This document shows positions 10,233-20,848 of a stretch of DNA of 45,992 nt, piece by piece. Under the pieces are notes generated by a model that saw only the letters and a list, made by a program, of their open reading frames with translations, did not search any database and was not told the origin of the DNA. Source of the stretch: Chloromonas sp. AAM2 (taxonomy: Eukaryota > Chlorophyta > Chlorophyceae > Chlamydomonadales > Chlamydomonadaceae); the NCBI GenBank assembly GCA_004335635.1, contig QAXH01005482.1:15837-61828 (forward strand), read 5' to 3'. How positions within the stretch are numbered: the stretch's first letter is position 1; each line of letters starts with the position of its first letter. Position numbers and translations under genes: made by a program.

Positions 10233-10373
10233 GAAAAGCCCGCCCACCCTCAGGAACACATCAGCGTGCCAGCCTTAAGGCCAACACTTCTGGTCATTGC
10301 AGGAAAAAGTTAACGTGTACGGTGCCCAAGTGAATGAAATTTGGTTGGCTCCCAAAATGACAGTGAGGTCAAC

Positions 10374-10640
10374 ATGTACGAAACACACGCCCTAACCTGC
10401 AGAACACGAATGACACCACCTGCGGCATCCGATAGTGCCTCGAGGAAAAAGCGGGTCAACGTGGGCAATGAGGCAGCCGAAGGGCCACCACTGGACGAGC
10501 CACCTCCATCGGCAGAGCGACCAAGAAGAAGAGAGAATTGGCGACAGGCAGTGGGTTGTCTCCGTGCGCAACACACGAGTCTTCTCAAGAGAGTGAAGCA
10601 GCTGGAACACTTGGTGGGGACTTACATTACCGACTTCTGA
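10374..10640 (+). CDS. Unidentified 88-aa basic protein or exon
   Basis: An ATG-initiated frame encodes MTPPAASDSASRKKRVNVGN in its first third and ends RRRENWRQAVGCLRAQHTSL then LLKRVKQLEHLVGTYITDF. The C-terminal part is basic followed by a leucine-spaced helix, a little like a short bZIP-type region, but the heptads are too few to call it. Start ATG at 10374 is the first in frame. It may be an isolated exon or a transposon remnant. Confidence 0.25.
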   Translation: MYETHALTCRTRMTPPAASDSASRKKRVNVGNEAAEGPPLDEPPPSAERPRRRENWRQAVGCLRAQHTSLLKRVKQLEHLVGTYITDF

Positions 10641-11056
10641 AGCCATATATTCTGAGGCATACCGGTCAGAGGAGTCATACCGGTAGGAGGCATACCGGTC
10701 GGACGGGTCACACACGCATTTTGTCTTTTGACACTGTAGTTCCTGTTTAGTCTCGATTTGCTGTCCCAAAAGTGGCAACGAATCGTCTACCACAACATGC
10801 GATGTTCACATCCGCTGTTAACCCCGTGTGTGATAGACACACACACCTATGGCAGATCTGCACACACCACAGTGTACCCAATCAGACTTGGAAACTACAA
10901 CACACACCACAAACACACTGGCCCCAGTGGTACTCCCAAGAATTGTCCCAGAACTGGCAAACTTCTTTTTTTTTGTTGACTGCTGATTCTGGAAAACATG
11001 TCTTGAATGTAATGTGATTCTCTTGTTGAAAATTCAAATTCTTATGCAGCGCAGCA

Positions 11057-11265
11057 CTTCGAGCTTACAAAGGTGCAAATGGGGTTGAAATTTGAGTGGG
11101 ATGAGGCGTGGTGACAGGTACAACACATCAACAGCAACAGAGTCCTTGAGGCAAGGTCAGAACCATCCCGACGATAGTACAGCTTACACAGGTGCACGTG
11201 GGGTGGTCATGTGAGTGAGGCATGAGACGTGGGCCCACAGGCACAATTGAGTCCACAAGGAGGGG
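11057..11265. repeat. Imperfect duplication of about 120 bp
   Basis: AGCTTACAAAGGTGCAAATG at about 11062 and AGCTTACACAGGTGCACGTG at about 11182 begin two similar stretches, both continuing with a GTGAGTG-rich block, a GAGGCGTGG/GAGACGTGG word and GAGTCC...AAGG. Confidence 0.55.
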
Positions 11266-11402
11266 TTGGCTATTCATATTCATCCCACAGTCAGCTGACT
11301 CAGTTCAATTTCCGTAACTCTCAACCCATTGTCTAAAGCAGTTTAGCTCCCATGTGGGCTTGACCTGACGATTGGATCGTGCTGCAAGGCACAATTGACA
11401 CC

Positions 11403-11600
11403 ACAATCAATGCTGGCAAGCAGTTCCGCACAACCTGCAACGGGTGCCAAGTCAAGGCACTCCCCGGCCGGTGTCACCTCTGTGATTTGTCCCGTGTGGC
11501 TTTAGCGAGATGGAATGGAGACCGATACTACCCTAACGGAAACCCATTCGTAACTGAGCACCTTGGAATTGTGTTACTACCACCAACCATTCGGCGTTGA
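11403..11600 (+). other. Open frame with a CxxC-x8-CxxC motif, no ATG
   Basis: The frame contains TTCNGCQVKALPGRCHLCDL, two CxxC pairs eight residues apart as in small zinc ribbons, and ends at a TGA at 11598-11600. There is no ATG in the frame and no convincing acceptor, so it may be an exon fragment, a relic or chance. Confidence 0.2.
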
Positions 11601-11816
11601 GAGCTAAAGGTAGCTGAGTGCGGTATACCCTCACACCATCCGTATTGAGAGCTGAGCGTAACAGGCCCTGCCCTAGTCATCTTTAGCTAGTACTCTTACC
11701 GGCTTGCCCCTGCCGCATCCACGATTTGACTGTTCATTTCTTGACACTCAGCCCATGCTGTGACGCATTTTGTCTCAAACGGGACTGGACATCTCATCCC
11801 GATCATCTTGCAGTTT

Positions 11817-11970
11817 TCATCAGAAACGGCTTCAGAAACCGCCTTCCGCGATCCGCCATTCCCCTCCCACGCCGCCCGGCCTCCTGAGCACTAGGGTGAT
11901 TTCCATGCCCAGGGGCTTCCCAGGCTGCGTACACAGAGAGAGGCATTGGGTGCAGCTTAATCGGTTGCAG
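11817..11970 (+). other. Possible isolated exon
   Basis: The segment is bounded by a CATCTTGCAG acceptor and a GTTGCAG|GTGAGC donor and has an open frame with SFHQKRLQKPPSAIRHSPP. The other two frames hit stops. No partner exon was recognised. Confidence 0.2.
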
Positions 11971-12783
11971 GTGAGCATAGGGCATTTGAGGTAACAAAGG
12001 TCATGTAAGTGCATTCACAGGCCCAGGGTCTTGCCAGGCTGCGTACACAGCCTGGCAGGCAACGCAAGATGTTTTTAAACAAAAAGGTCACGCATAACAA
12101 CGTCGAGTGCAGACTGTTACATGTGGATTGGCACGAGCTCCTGGCTTGCGGTACAGCACGAAGTGAAGTGCTGAATCACATCACTGTTACGTGACATGAT
12201 GTCTCACCTCGTAACCTGGAATTGGGCCGTACAGGGGCAGGTACCTGTGGCAGTACAGGCAGTACAGCGGGACAGACAAGCTCAGCAGTACAGCGGTGCA
12301 GACAATGATGCCTTACACCACCTGACATCATCAGACACTTGAAAACTGCAGTATACAAACTTGGCGCCAATTTGAGGATTATAGCACATTCCGTGATCGT
12401 GTATTCAATGTCTTTGAGTGCAGTATGCAAGTGCACACGAACGACATGGTCAGTGATAGGTGTCTTTCTCTGCCTCACCGCCATGCTGCTCAGCTCATTT
12501 GGGTGTCTTTCTCTGCCTCACGTCTTCAGCTCAGGGTCGTCATGAACTTACTTGAGTGTGATGTATGCATCGTTCTGTGGGCTGACGCCGCTGTCTGCTT
12601 CGCCCAGGTATTTATACGACACCATGTACTTTTCCACACGTGCCCGACCCTCCTCCCTGCATGCATAGGCACGAAGGATCAGTGCAAGATGCATAAGTAC
12701 GCAACCATCAGGGGGCAGGGGAGGGGGGTAAATCTGATGCAATCCGAAGCCGTCGCTGCTGTGGCGACCCAAAGTGGGTTGTT

Positions 12784-12856
12784 CAAAAGTCTTGTTGTTG
12801 TTTACATGGCCTTCAGTCCGGGAGGACTGCTCAGCAGCGGCACGGGGCAAAGGAAG
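12784..12856 (-). repeat. Dispersed repeat R1, minus-strand copy
   Basis: The plus strand reads TTGTTGTTTACATGGCCTTC then AGTCCGGGAGGACTGCTCAGCAG, the reverse complement of the R1 core at 9297-9333. Confidence 0.85.
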
Positions 12857-13116
12857 ATGGGTGCCCTATTGGTTCAAAACTCTTGTGACTGGCGCGCATC
12901 ATATCAGAGCATCCTTGCCTCAGTGGGATGCGGCATGAGGTACCCACTTCATCATAAGGCCATTCTAATGCTACCCATACTGTATGCCGTTGGCAATCCC
13001 CTTGGTCAAAGCAACTAGCTGGACAGCACCTTGCGGCCTGCAGTGCTGGTCTGGGCTTACCATTGGCATGTGCGGAATGGCCCTGGTCTGGAAGAGGCGC
13101 ACACACTCCGGGAATC

Positions 13117-13757
13117 AATGTGTCTGCAGCAGAACATGACATGGGCATCAGTGTGTCTGCAGCAGAACATGACATGGGCATCAGTGTGTCTGCAGCAGAA
13201 CATGACATGGGCATCAGTGTGTCTGCAGCAGAACATGACATGGGCATCAGTGTGTCTGCAGCAGAACATGACATGGGCATCAGTGTGTCTGCAGCAGAAC
13301 ATGACATGGGCATCNNNNNNNNNNNNNNNNNNNNNNNNNNNNNNNNNNNNNNNNNNNNNNNNNNNNNNNNNNNNNNNNNNNNNNNNNNNNNNNNNNNNNN
13401 NNNNNNNNNNNNNNNNNNNNNNNNNNNNNNNNNNNNNNNNNNNNNNNNGTGTCTGCAGCAGAACATGACATGGGCATCAGTGTGTCTGCAGCAGAACATG
13501 ACATGGGCATCAATGTGTCTGCAGCAGAACATGACATGGGCATCAGTGTGTCTGCAGCAGAACATGACATGGGCATCAGTGTGTCTGCAGCAGAACATGA
13601 CATGGGCATCAGTGTGTCTGCAGCAGAACATGACATGGGCATCAGTGTGTCTGCAGCAGAACATGACATGGGCATCAGTGTGTCTGCAGCAGAACATGAC
13701 ATGGGAATCAATGTGTCTGCAGCAGAACATGACATGGGCATCAGTATGTCTGCAGCA
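13117..13757. repeat. 33-bp minisatellite interrupted by an assembly gap
   Basis: The unit begins AGTGTGTCTGCAGCAGAACA and ends TGACATGGGCATC; it is repeated about six times before the gap and about nine times after. Copies differ at only a few sites (AGTGTG/AATGTG, GGGCATC/GGAATC). Because 33 is a multiple of three and the unit has no stop in several frames, long open frames appear on both strands; plus-strand frames give SVSAAEHDMGI or CLQQNMTWASV. No splice or start evidence makes any of them a gene. Confidence 0.9.
13315..13448. other. Assembly gap (134 N)
   Basis: The run of N lies inside the 33-bp minisatellite, so the true array length is unknown. Confidence 0.99.
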
Positions 13758-14806
13758 CCCCACCCCACGCCGCCGCTCAGTTGACAGGCATGCCACACCC
13801 AGAAACTGAGAACCCGTGGAGCGCCTCCAACGGCATGCTGTCAGCTCTCCTTGGCACGTGCGCCTCTGCTTGATATCAGCGCTCGTCTTGCTATCTCCCT
13901 TTAGACCAGCCAGTTTCCAGTCGGTAAGGAATCTTATGCATTTCATGACACACCAGTTCTGAGTACCAGATGTGAGTATCAGAACAACGTGTATGAGTAC
14001 GAGGTATGCGGACAGGATAGCACCTCGAGGGGTTGGCCACCACCATTACTATCCTGGTGTGTCGCAATCCCCTTCACAAGAAGGTTGGACGGGTTGGAAT
14101 CCCTCCCCTCTTGTGATGATCCATCTCATGTCTCCTAACCAAGGGTCATCCCCTTGCATGAACCTTGCTTGAGAAACCATGCTTGAGAACTCACAGTGTG
14201 GCTAGCCAGAGCAGCGGCTTGTCCTCCCAGCATGCCCTGAAGTACTGCGTGCAATCACAACATGCGAAGTCATGAACATGGAACCGCTTTCAATGCTGAG
14301 TACTGCATGTAACCACAGCATGTGAAGCCATGCATACAGCTTCTTGTCTGTTAATGGAGGCGAGGTGGGCTGCTATGATCTGATGTATTTGTTTCAAAAC
14401 CCAGACATCATGGCGGAGACATGCAGCCTTGGTCTGGTTCGGCCCATGCACACAGCTCGAGGCAAGACGAGGTGCAGATCAGTGGGACCAGACAGGCAGC
14501 TCGAGTTTGCTATGGCTTCTGGAATGCAGGATTCTTGGTGCAGAACCACGGATAACGCTATCCGCATCCCTGCCTGTGCTGCTCCCCCTCCTTCCTTGTT
14601 AGGTTGGAATCAGATGACTTGATGATTCTGGTACTTAAGCCTGTGCCAGGAGTTGCTGATATTGTGGCCTTCGTGCATGCTGGCTTGTACTTTTTCTTTT
14701 AATCCCATGTGGTGCCATGTCTATGTCATGCCCATGCCATTCCTTTGTGTCATGCTGCATGGCCGTAGCATGCCACGCCCTCCCAAAATGCCGGCATGCC
14801 CGTTTT

Positions 14807-14923
14807 TTACGGAAGGGCTCGCACCTCTGCTGCGACTTCTTGCGGAGTCAAGCCAGCCTTTATAAGCTTGCAGAGCTCCTCTGAATTCGGCACTGGCGCG
14901 TCGGCCTCGGGTGCAGCGCCCAT
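14807..14923 (-). CDS. Short 38-aa ORF downstream of a second ORF on the same strand
   Basis: ATG at 14921-14923 sits in a good context (CACAAGATGG: A at -3, G at +4). The peptide begins MGAAPEADAPVPNSEELCKL and ends TPQEVAAEVRALP, an acidic Pro/Ala start then an amphipathic helix. Codon use is GC-rich like the confirmed exons. It begins six bases after the stop of the ORF at 14930-15184. Function unknown; it could instead be the 3' part of one gene. Confidence 0.35.
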   Translation of the reverse strand: MGAAPEADAPVPNSEELCKLIKAGLTPQEVAAEVRALP

Positions 14924-14929
14924 CTTGTG

Positions 14930-15184
14930 TTATCCCCACCGAGGGGTCACAACATGCTTGCCTGTGAATACTGAACGCTTGTCCAAGGGTGGTCGAACAG
15001 AGATGAGGTTGCGAGGAGCCCGAGGCTTGAATCTAATCGTACGCGAAGAAACCGTACTATCGCGCGGTTCTTCCACAACGGCTTGCAGGACTGTGCAAAC
15101 CAGCTGCTCATGATATCTCTCATTGTTTGTGTGGGGGCATGCCCACCCATCACAGCCACTTGCGGGATTGTGACGGATGCCCAC
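14930..15184 (-). CDS. Unidentified 84-aa ORF or last exon
   Basis: The frame opens at an ATG (15182-15184) and ends VRPPLDKRSVFTGKHVVTPR-WG-stop. The middle contains LVCTVLQAVVEEPRDSTVSS and TIRFKPRAPRNLI. The first 30 codons look less like coding sequence and a GATATCATGAGCAG acceptor precedes the LVCTVLQ block, so this may be a terminal exon with unseen upstream exons. Basic, soluble, no recognised domain. It is followed after six bases by the 38-aa ORF. Confidence 0.35.
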   Translation of the reverse strand: MGIRHNPASGCDGWACPHTNNERYHEQLVCTVLQAVVEEPRDSTVSSRTIRFKPRAPRNLISVRPPLDKRSVFTGKHVVTPRWG

Positions 15185-15784
15185 AACAGGTCAGGGTTTT
15201 CGACCTCAAAGAGAGAGAAGCATCAGCATTGCGCAGCATCCACCCGTGTTCACTGTCCAGCTCATGAGATCGCACACGACGTGTCTGTGCCACCTGGACA
15301 GGAGCTGATTGGACTTTGGCACGCGCAAACTAGACAGGACACGTTCAGACAGTGGACCATCCTTGGACAGTGACCCCGTCTGTCTGACTTAACGATACTT
15401 GCAGCCGGTCTTGTCACGTCTCAAAGAGGTGACATGGAGGCCACCAAGCAACGATTGTTTGGTGCAGGTGCAGTCCCCTCTTGCCACAATCAGGGTATCT
15501 TTCTAACAGATGGTGTGCAGCACTGGAGGCACGCTTTGCGTGACCAGTATGCTATGTGGTTCAGGAGCGCTTGAGCAGAAACTCTAACGTAACAACCAGC
15601 GCGAAGCCAGCCGGAACCTTGCCAAAGCTGCACAGAATCGATGCAAAGCTCAGATTTTCTTCCCAAAGTAGCTATATGCTCAGATCCATTGCTCCATTGT
15701 ATGCAACAACGGCAGTTGTTGCAAAAATAAAGGGAACTGTATGTTTTTGCGAGCGGTATCCAAGCTGTACAACCAGTTTAACCA

Positions 15785-15993
15785 ATGGGACATTCATCAG
15801 AACAAGAAGTAGCCCAACTACCTGCATTGTGTGAAGTTCAAGAAGGTCTTCGCAAGGTCTGCTCGTACATCCAACAAGTTACATGGACAAAAGGCCTCCT
15901 CAATGACTTGACATCTTTTTTTTCCAAACCGGATGCAGGATATGCCAACATCACTCTGCTGGCAAGCACGGCCATTTTCCTGGACGTAACACA
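15785..15993 (+). CDS. Possible first exon of an unidentified plus-strand gene
   Basis: An ATG-initiated open frame runs MGHSSEQEVAQLPALCEVQE, through a region with WTKGLLNDLTSFFSK, to LLASTAIFLDVTQ and stops at a CAG|GTATGTG donor in phase 0. I do not recognise the family. A possible continuation is at 16673-16917, but the phases do not match directly, so an intermediate exon would be needed. Confidence 0.3.
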
Positions 15994-16197
15994 GGTATGT
16001 GCTGCAATCTTCTCTAAGAGCGAGCCAATAACGGTGATGCCCGTGTGAAATATGATAGTGGGGACTCCATCCCACACAAAGGGATACTTGGCGGGCCCAA
16101 GTGGGTTGCATAGCCAGGCGAAACCAACCGCATGCAACCTCAGCCTCACGTTTTGCTCTGCCATGCCATGTCCTGTCAGATTCAATCGTGAGCGAAG

Positions 16198-16440
16198 ATG
16201 GCAGCTGTGGAACCAGCCACAGTGGCGCGGGCAGCAGCAGCAGTGGTAGCAGCAATAATCGTCCCTTGGTAATGGACGTTGGCCCTTGCCAGCAGCAGGG
16301 ACGGCTACAGCGGCAGTACTGGCAACAGCATTGGCATTACAAACGCCATCAGCATTGGTAGCAGTGGCAACCATGGTAGCATTACGGGCATTAGCGACAG
16401 GGGCCAGAGCAGGATTGGCAGTGGAAAGGAAATGGGGACG
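16198..16440 (+). pseudogene. Degenerate copy of an Ala-rich repeat ORF
   Basis: After GTGAGCGAAG the frame starts MAAVEPATVARAAAAVVAAI, almost the same as the ORF at 17926, but stops after about 24 codons (TGG TAA). A different frame downstream then resumes related sequence (PLPAAGTATAAVLATALALQ) and ends in GARAGLAVERKWG. This pattern of early stop and frame change fits a decayed copy. About 70 bp of upstream sequence, including CATGCCATGTCCTGTCAGAT, is shared with the second copy. Confidence 0.5.
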
Positions 16441-16672
16441 CCGATCGGCGTAAGTAAGGAGGCTGGGTGGTTAAGTCCAACCCCCATGCAACATTTAATT
16501 TGGTTCACCCTCCCCCCCTTCCCTCTTTCTCTTGCCATCTCTATACTGCCCGGCCCACTGGGATGCCCTGGTACCACTTGATACAGTTGCACCTGTGAAT
16601 TATGAAAAGCGCCAACCCGAAGGTTGATTGATGGATTATCCTTTTGATGTGGGATATATCCGTAACAGACAG

Positions 16673-16917
16673 GGTCTATCCTGATACTGTTACAATTCCA
16701 TGCGCACGTGTTATGCGCCCTGCTTTGCGACCTGCTGTTGGCTTGGCCAGCACGAACTCTTGACTTGGCCATATGGACTCTTATCATGGCCCGCACCCTT
16801 TTTTTTATGGACTCTCGACTCAGAGGGCTTCATGAACTCAACGTCTGCACATCTTACCTGGTTGGTAACGCACTTCAAGACCACGGCCTGCTCACGGGCA
16901 GTCAGTCCAGCAGTGTT
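16673..16917 (+). other. Possible exon of a membrane-like protein
   Basis: Between a GTAACAGACAG acceptor and a GTT|GTAAGG donor the frame is open and hydrophobic (ALLCDLLLAWPARTLDLAIW, then TLIMARTLFFMDSRLRGLHE). Further open stretches follow at about 17026-17176 and 17278-17508 without a consistent phase. Family not recognised. Confidence 0.25.
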
Positions 16918-17925
16918 GTAAGGACCAAGCGGGCCTGGGTTACTTCCTTGCTAGGATTGCTACTTGTGAGGTTTCGCTCAGGGGAAGCTTGCAACTAAAT
17001 GTGCTGCTTTTGGACCGAGAGCGCAGCACTCAACAGTTCTACTATAAATATCTTGCTAACTGGAAAAGAGGTCCCAGGCAACTTCCAGACATGCATTAGT
17101 GCTGCAATGGTGTACTTTTCTTATGCCACGTACGGGAGATTGGCGGGAGATTGGCTTCTATGTATGATGCAAGTCGCCGGTGGGTTTCCAAAGGCCCCAG
17201 TAAGGACACATGCCCTAGCTCAGCACGAGCTATGATTGGCCGACCACACACTCGCGTAAAGCCGAGATTTACGTGACTTGCCTAGACCGAAGAAGGAAGT
17301 GCCGGCCTTTCGCCACATCAAGCGGCTTACCATATTCAGGTGTGCGCTGACTGGGGCATTGTGCCTGGGAAGAAGAGGCGATATCGCGAACGCAACAAGT
17401 CTTGCAGTGCTTCCTTGCATGTACCCCAAGACTGAGCAAATGGCTGGAAGCTCAAACCCTACCCCTCGTCACTTGGCGTCTCTGCGTGAGCAGGGGCTGC
17501 TGTTCTGAGCTGGACTCCTGATTCTGAGTTGAGTTTGATAAGGTTTTTCAAGCTTGATATTGTTCCCTGCTTGGTCAGTCCAGCTCATGTACCTCGCTTC
17601 TGTTGCATGTCACTGTCTCGAGAGTTCCTTGGGCCCAGCGTCTCACCAGCCTTGTCTGTTGAATGAGGCTTTCAGCTCTCAAGGGCTAGCCAGCATCCAA
17701 ACACATGGCCTGCACAGTCATCATGCATTAGTCCACATGCAGACAAGAGCAGTGTGCAGCCCAACCCCATGCAACCCCAGGATGGTACCTTCACTTGGCC
17801 CACGGTGATTTCTTGTTGCCAACAAATGTATATAGGAAGCATCGCCACGTGGAACCAACCCCATGCCTAGTCACTCACGTTATACTTTGTCATGCCATGT
17901 CCTGTCAGATTGGTTGTGAGCGAAG

Positions 17926-18513
17926 ATGGCAGCTGCGGAACCAGCCACAGTAGCGTGGGCAGCAGCAGCAGTGGTAGCAGCAATAATGGTGCCAGTTTTG
18001 TGGCAACACGATGAGTGGTACGACATCATAGCAGGTCAACCATTACCAGCAGTGACAGCTGCAGCAGCAGCACTGGCAGCAGCAATGGCATTAGAGACAC
18101 CGTTACCAGCACCTGTTGCAGAGCCAGCAGCACTTAACGCATTGCTAGCAGTGTTAACCATAATCATGGAAGCATTGCTAGCACTGATGACAGCGTCTGG
18201 AGCAGGACTGGCAGTGGAAGCGGCGATAAGTCTTGGGGCACCAGTCACAGTGGCAGCGGCAGCGGGAGCAGCAGTTGGAGCAGCACTGGTACTGGCGGCA
18301 GTACAGAATGCAGCGGTAGCCGTAGTGGGAGAGCCAATTTTTCTTTTTGTGATTCCAGCATCCGTATTGATACTTCCAGCAACGACTCTTGGAGCATCAG
18401 TGGCCCTTTGGATATGCGTACAACTGACAATACTTGCAGAAGACAAAACAATCGCAGCTGCAATGGCAGCAGTGGGGCGTGTGGGGCTGGTGAGGTTGTG
18501 TTCAGCCACGTGA
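17926..18513 (+). CDS. Ala-rich hydrophobic repeat ORF, 195 aa
   Basis: The frame begins MAAAEPATVAWAAAAVVAAI and is dominated by Ala, Val and Leu with scattered Pro, Glu and Thr, giving several segments hydrophobic enough to cross a membrane. Codons are strongly skewed to GCA, GTA, CTA and other A-ending forms, unlike the C/G-ending codons of glutamine synthetase nearby. The opposite strand is also open over 18036-18524, as expected for a GCA-like imperfect trinucleotide repeat. Partial agreement in this frame with the copy at 16198 argues for past coding, but it could be a non-coding repeat. Function unknown. Confidence 0.3.
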   Translation: MAAAEPATVAWAAAAVVAAIMVPVLWQHDEWYDIIAGQPLPAVTAAAAALAAAMALETPLPAPVAEPAALNALLAVLTIIMEALLALMTASGAGLAVEAAISLGAPVTVAAAAGAAVGAALVLAAVQNAAVAVVGEPIFLFVIPASVLILPATTLGASVALWICVQLTILAEDKTIAAAMAAVGRVGLVRLCSAT

Positions 18514-18684
18514 CCACAGCCCACGCCAGTCGGAGCGTTCTGCTAAGGCACAAGCTGCAAGGCACAAGGCATTTGTGCTAGTTCATTTCCACTGCTTGCC
18601 CATCAGCGCTGCTGCTCCTGTTTGGTCAGCCACTAAGCTGGTGTGGGATTATTGGTGCAGTTAATAGCCGAGCGTTGTTTTCCT

Positions 18685-18760
18685 CCCGGCCCATGCCCCC
18701 GCTGAACAACCCTCCACGGACTAAAGGTCATGTACAACACACACACACACACACCCCGGG
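18685..18760 (+). repeat. Diverged R1 copy followed by a CA microsatellite
   Basis: GCTGAACAACCCTCCACGGA followed by CTAAAGGTCATGTA matches the R1 core with several changes; (AC)n follows at about 18735-18756. Confidence 0.6.
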
Positions 18761-20054
18761 CATAAGTTGCCCATAATGTGTTTGTCAGGCGCACTGTGGA
18801 GTAACTCCTGGTTGCCTTGACTGAGCTATTTATTCGTATCTATGAGAGGATGCCACAAATGTAACAACAATCTTCAGTGTGGAGTGACATTGTACGGTGA
18901 TGCGCATTGTTCTTTGTTTCATTTGCGCGCACGTGCGGCAACAGAACAGACCTGGCATTTGCTTCAAGACGGTTTGTGCCTTTCGCTGCATGCATTAGCA
19001 GGTGTTTTTGTCAGGCTTGATTGCATGCCATAACAGCAAATGACTGCACGCATTTGTGTACATGCAACTTTGTTAGAACATTGCATGCAACTGATTTGGA
19101 TACCGACACTGGCTTTCTGCAACGTGCCTTGACAGGAATGTGTGTGCGTGCACAGGCTAAGTGAATCAGACAGAACCAGCAACAAACGAGCAATCAACTT
19201 AGTTACAAGGTTAAAGGCGAAATTGCAGGCAATGGCAGTGCCAATCTCACAAAGCATAGCCTGTTCGTCCTGAACGTTCAAGTCCGATTGAATACAAGGA
19301 ACAAAGCTGCATGTCAAGGTTTTCCTCCTCAGCTCTGAAAGTGCCCAGGCAAAACCAGCCTGGCATCAGTACAAGTCCCAAACAGAAGAAACGCTCAAAC
19401 CACTTCTCACAACAGCCAACCAACATGGGGGCTGCCACACTCAGTCCTAAACAGGACACTGGCATGAAAAGGCCTGCAAATCTGACGTGTCACTGGCTGA
19501 AGACATGCCAGGAAGTGCAAGCACAATGGCAACAAGAAATCAACGTCTTGAGTCCGTCAAGTCTCAGCTGCTGCGTTCTACGCATCACAGTGCACCAAAT
19601 GTTGAAGAACAGATGGCTACAATGATGCAAACCAGATGACAGATGCTCCGCCATGCCCATGCGCTCCATGCTGTTCGCAGCATGGCTACGTGATGATCAG
19701 TGTGACATGCGAATCACAAGGTTGAAGTTCAGGCTCACCAAACGGTACAAGCTGGAAGCAAACACATGCATGCATGCAAGCTGTGCACCGCTGCGTGCCA
19801 TGCAGGCCGTGTGCATGTAGTGATAAGGGAGTTACGTGCTTGTGCTACACCACCGTCCGAGTGGCATTCAAAAGGTCAGTGATGATTCAGAAACAGGCGC
19901 TCAAAGTCAATAGGTCGAGCAAGGAATCAGTAACAGTTGTGCTGGCTGCCATGTGGCATGGCCGAGTCAGTTGTCAATGCCAGTAGCAGTACAAGCTGCA
20001 TGTGATTGTCGTACATGTGGCATGTGTCGTAATTCAGATGTGCCGTGTACGTGA
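18761..20054. other. No supported gene
   Basis: Only short open frames without start, splice or domain support. The 3' untranslated region of the minus-strand gene ending at 20055 must lie at the right-hand end. Confidence 0.4.
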
Positions 20055-20594
20055 TCACTTTGGCAAGTACCGCTGAATGACCTGGGATGTCAGATCCAAG
20101 GCATGACTACCTTGGCGGTACAAGCTGTAAGCCACGAGCATGATAGCCAGCAGGTACAATGGGTAGACCAGCGCCGCCTCCCACCAGTCAAAGAAGTAAG
20201 CTCCCAAGAGGAAGTCTATTCGAAACATCATGGTCTGCATGAAGCTGGCAAACCTGCCAGATGCTGTTGTAGGCCCCTGCCATTTCTTCCTCAGCTGGGC
20301 AATGTACTGAGAGTTGTCAATGGGGCCTTGCTGGGAGCCTTTGGAGGGGCTGGGCGGGTACGGAGCAGCTTGTGTCTGTCCAGGTGTGGTGGTCTTGGGT
20401 GCTGGGCTGTGAGCAGGAGTGGTGACAGCTGTCACGGCGGGCGTCTTGGGCACGCTCCTCTTCTTGGTCGTCGCTGGAGTCTGGGGAAGAAGGCTGCGTC
20501 CTTGGTCATCGTCTTCTGGCTGGCTGCTTGACGACTTCTTGGACCGAGTTTGAATGGGCATAGCGAGTTCACGAGCTGTGTAACTGGCCTGCAT
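20055..20594 (-). CDS. Serine palmitoyltransferase small subunit (ssSPT-like) with long N-terminal extension
   Basis: Single-exon frame of 179 aa from the first in-frame ATG (20592-20594); a second ATG at 20559-20561 would give 168 aa. The last 65 residues contain RIDFLLGAYFFDWWEAALVY followed by a hydrophobic helix (PLYLLAIMLVAYSLY) and a C-terminal amphipathic segment ending QRYLPK. The DWWE motif before a single membrane helix is the hallmark of plant-type small activating subunits of serine palmitoyltransferase, the ER enzyme that condenses serine with palmitoyl-CoA in the first step of sphingolipid synthesis. Plant small subunits are only about 55-60 aa. The remaining N-terminal part is Ser/Thr/Pro/Lys-rich, low complexity (TRSKKSSSSQPEDDDQG, SVPKTPAVTAVTTPAHSPA) and probably disordered and cytosolic. 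No intron is needed. Confidence 0.72.
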   Translation of the reverse strand: MQASYTARELAMPIQTRSKKSSSSQPEDDDQGRSLLPQTPATTKKRSVPKTPAVTAVTTPAHSPAPKTTTPGQTQAAPYPPSPSKGSQQGPIDNSQYIAQLRKKWQGPTTASGRFASFMQTMMFRIDFLLGAYFFDWWEAALVYPLYLLAIMLVAYSLYRQGSHALDLTSQVIQRYLPK

Positions 20595-20848
20595 TGAGAG
20601 CGTGTGCGCTCGTACAAGACCCGCAACGACAGGGCTGCACGGCCAAACAAGCCTCCCGCGAGAAAGGTGGTTGACAACGGACAACCGCAGTTGACTCAGT
20701 GTCCGTTTTGAGCTGAATGGCCAACTTCAGGCCGGGCGAGAGATTCCGGCATCATCCTCGCATTCTGTTGGAGGTCACCTGAAGCCGAAGCATATTCAAC
20801 CGTAACTCCCCATCGTCATAACTAAACCCCAGGCGGAGTGGATGCTTG

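Noticed and set aside
13031..13946. Long open frames on both strands through the 33-bp repeat (up to about 370 codons)
   Set aside because: They arise from a stop-free repeat of length divisible by three and run across an N gap; no start, splice or domain support.
18036..18524. Minus-strand 162-codon Ala/Ser-rich frame
   Set aside because: Mirror of the GCA-type repeat; the plus frame has the ATG shared with the second copy.
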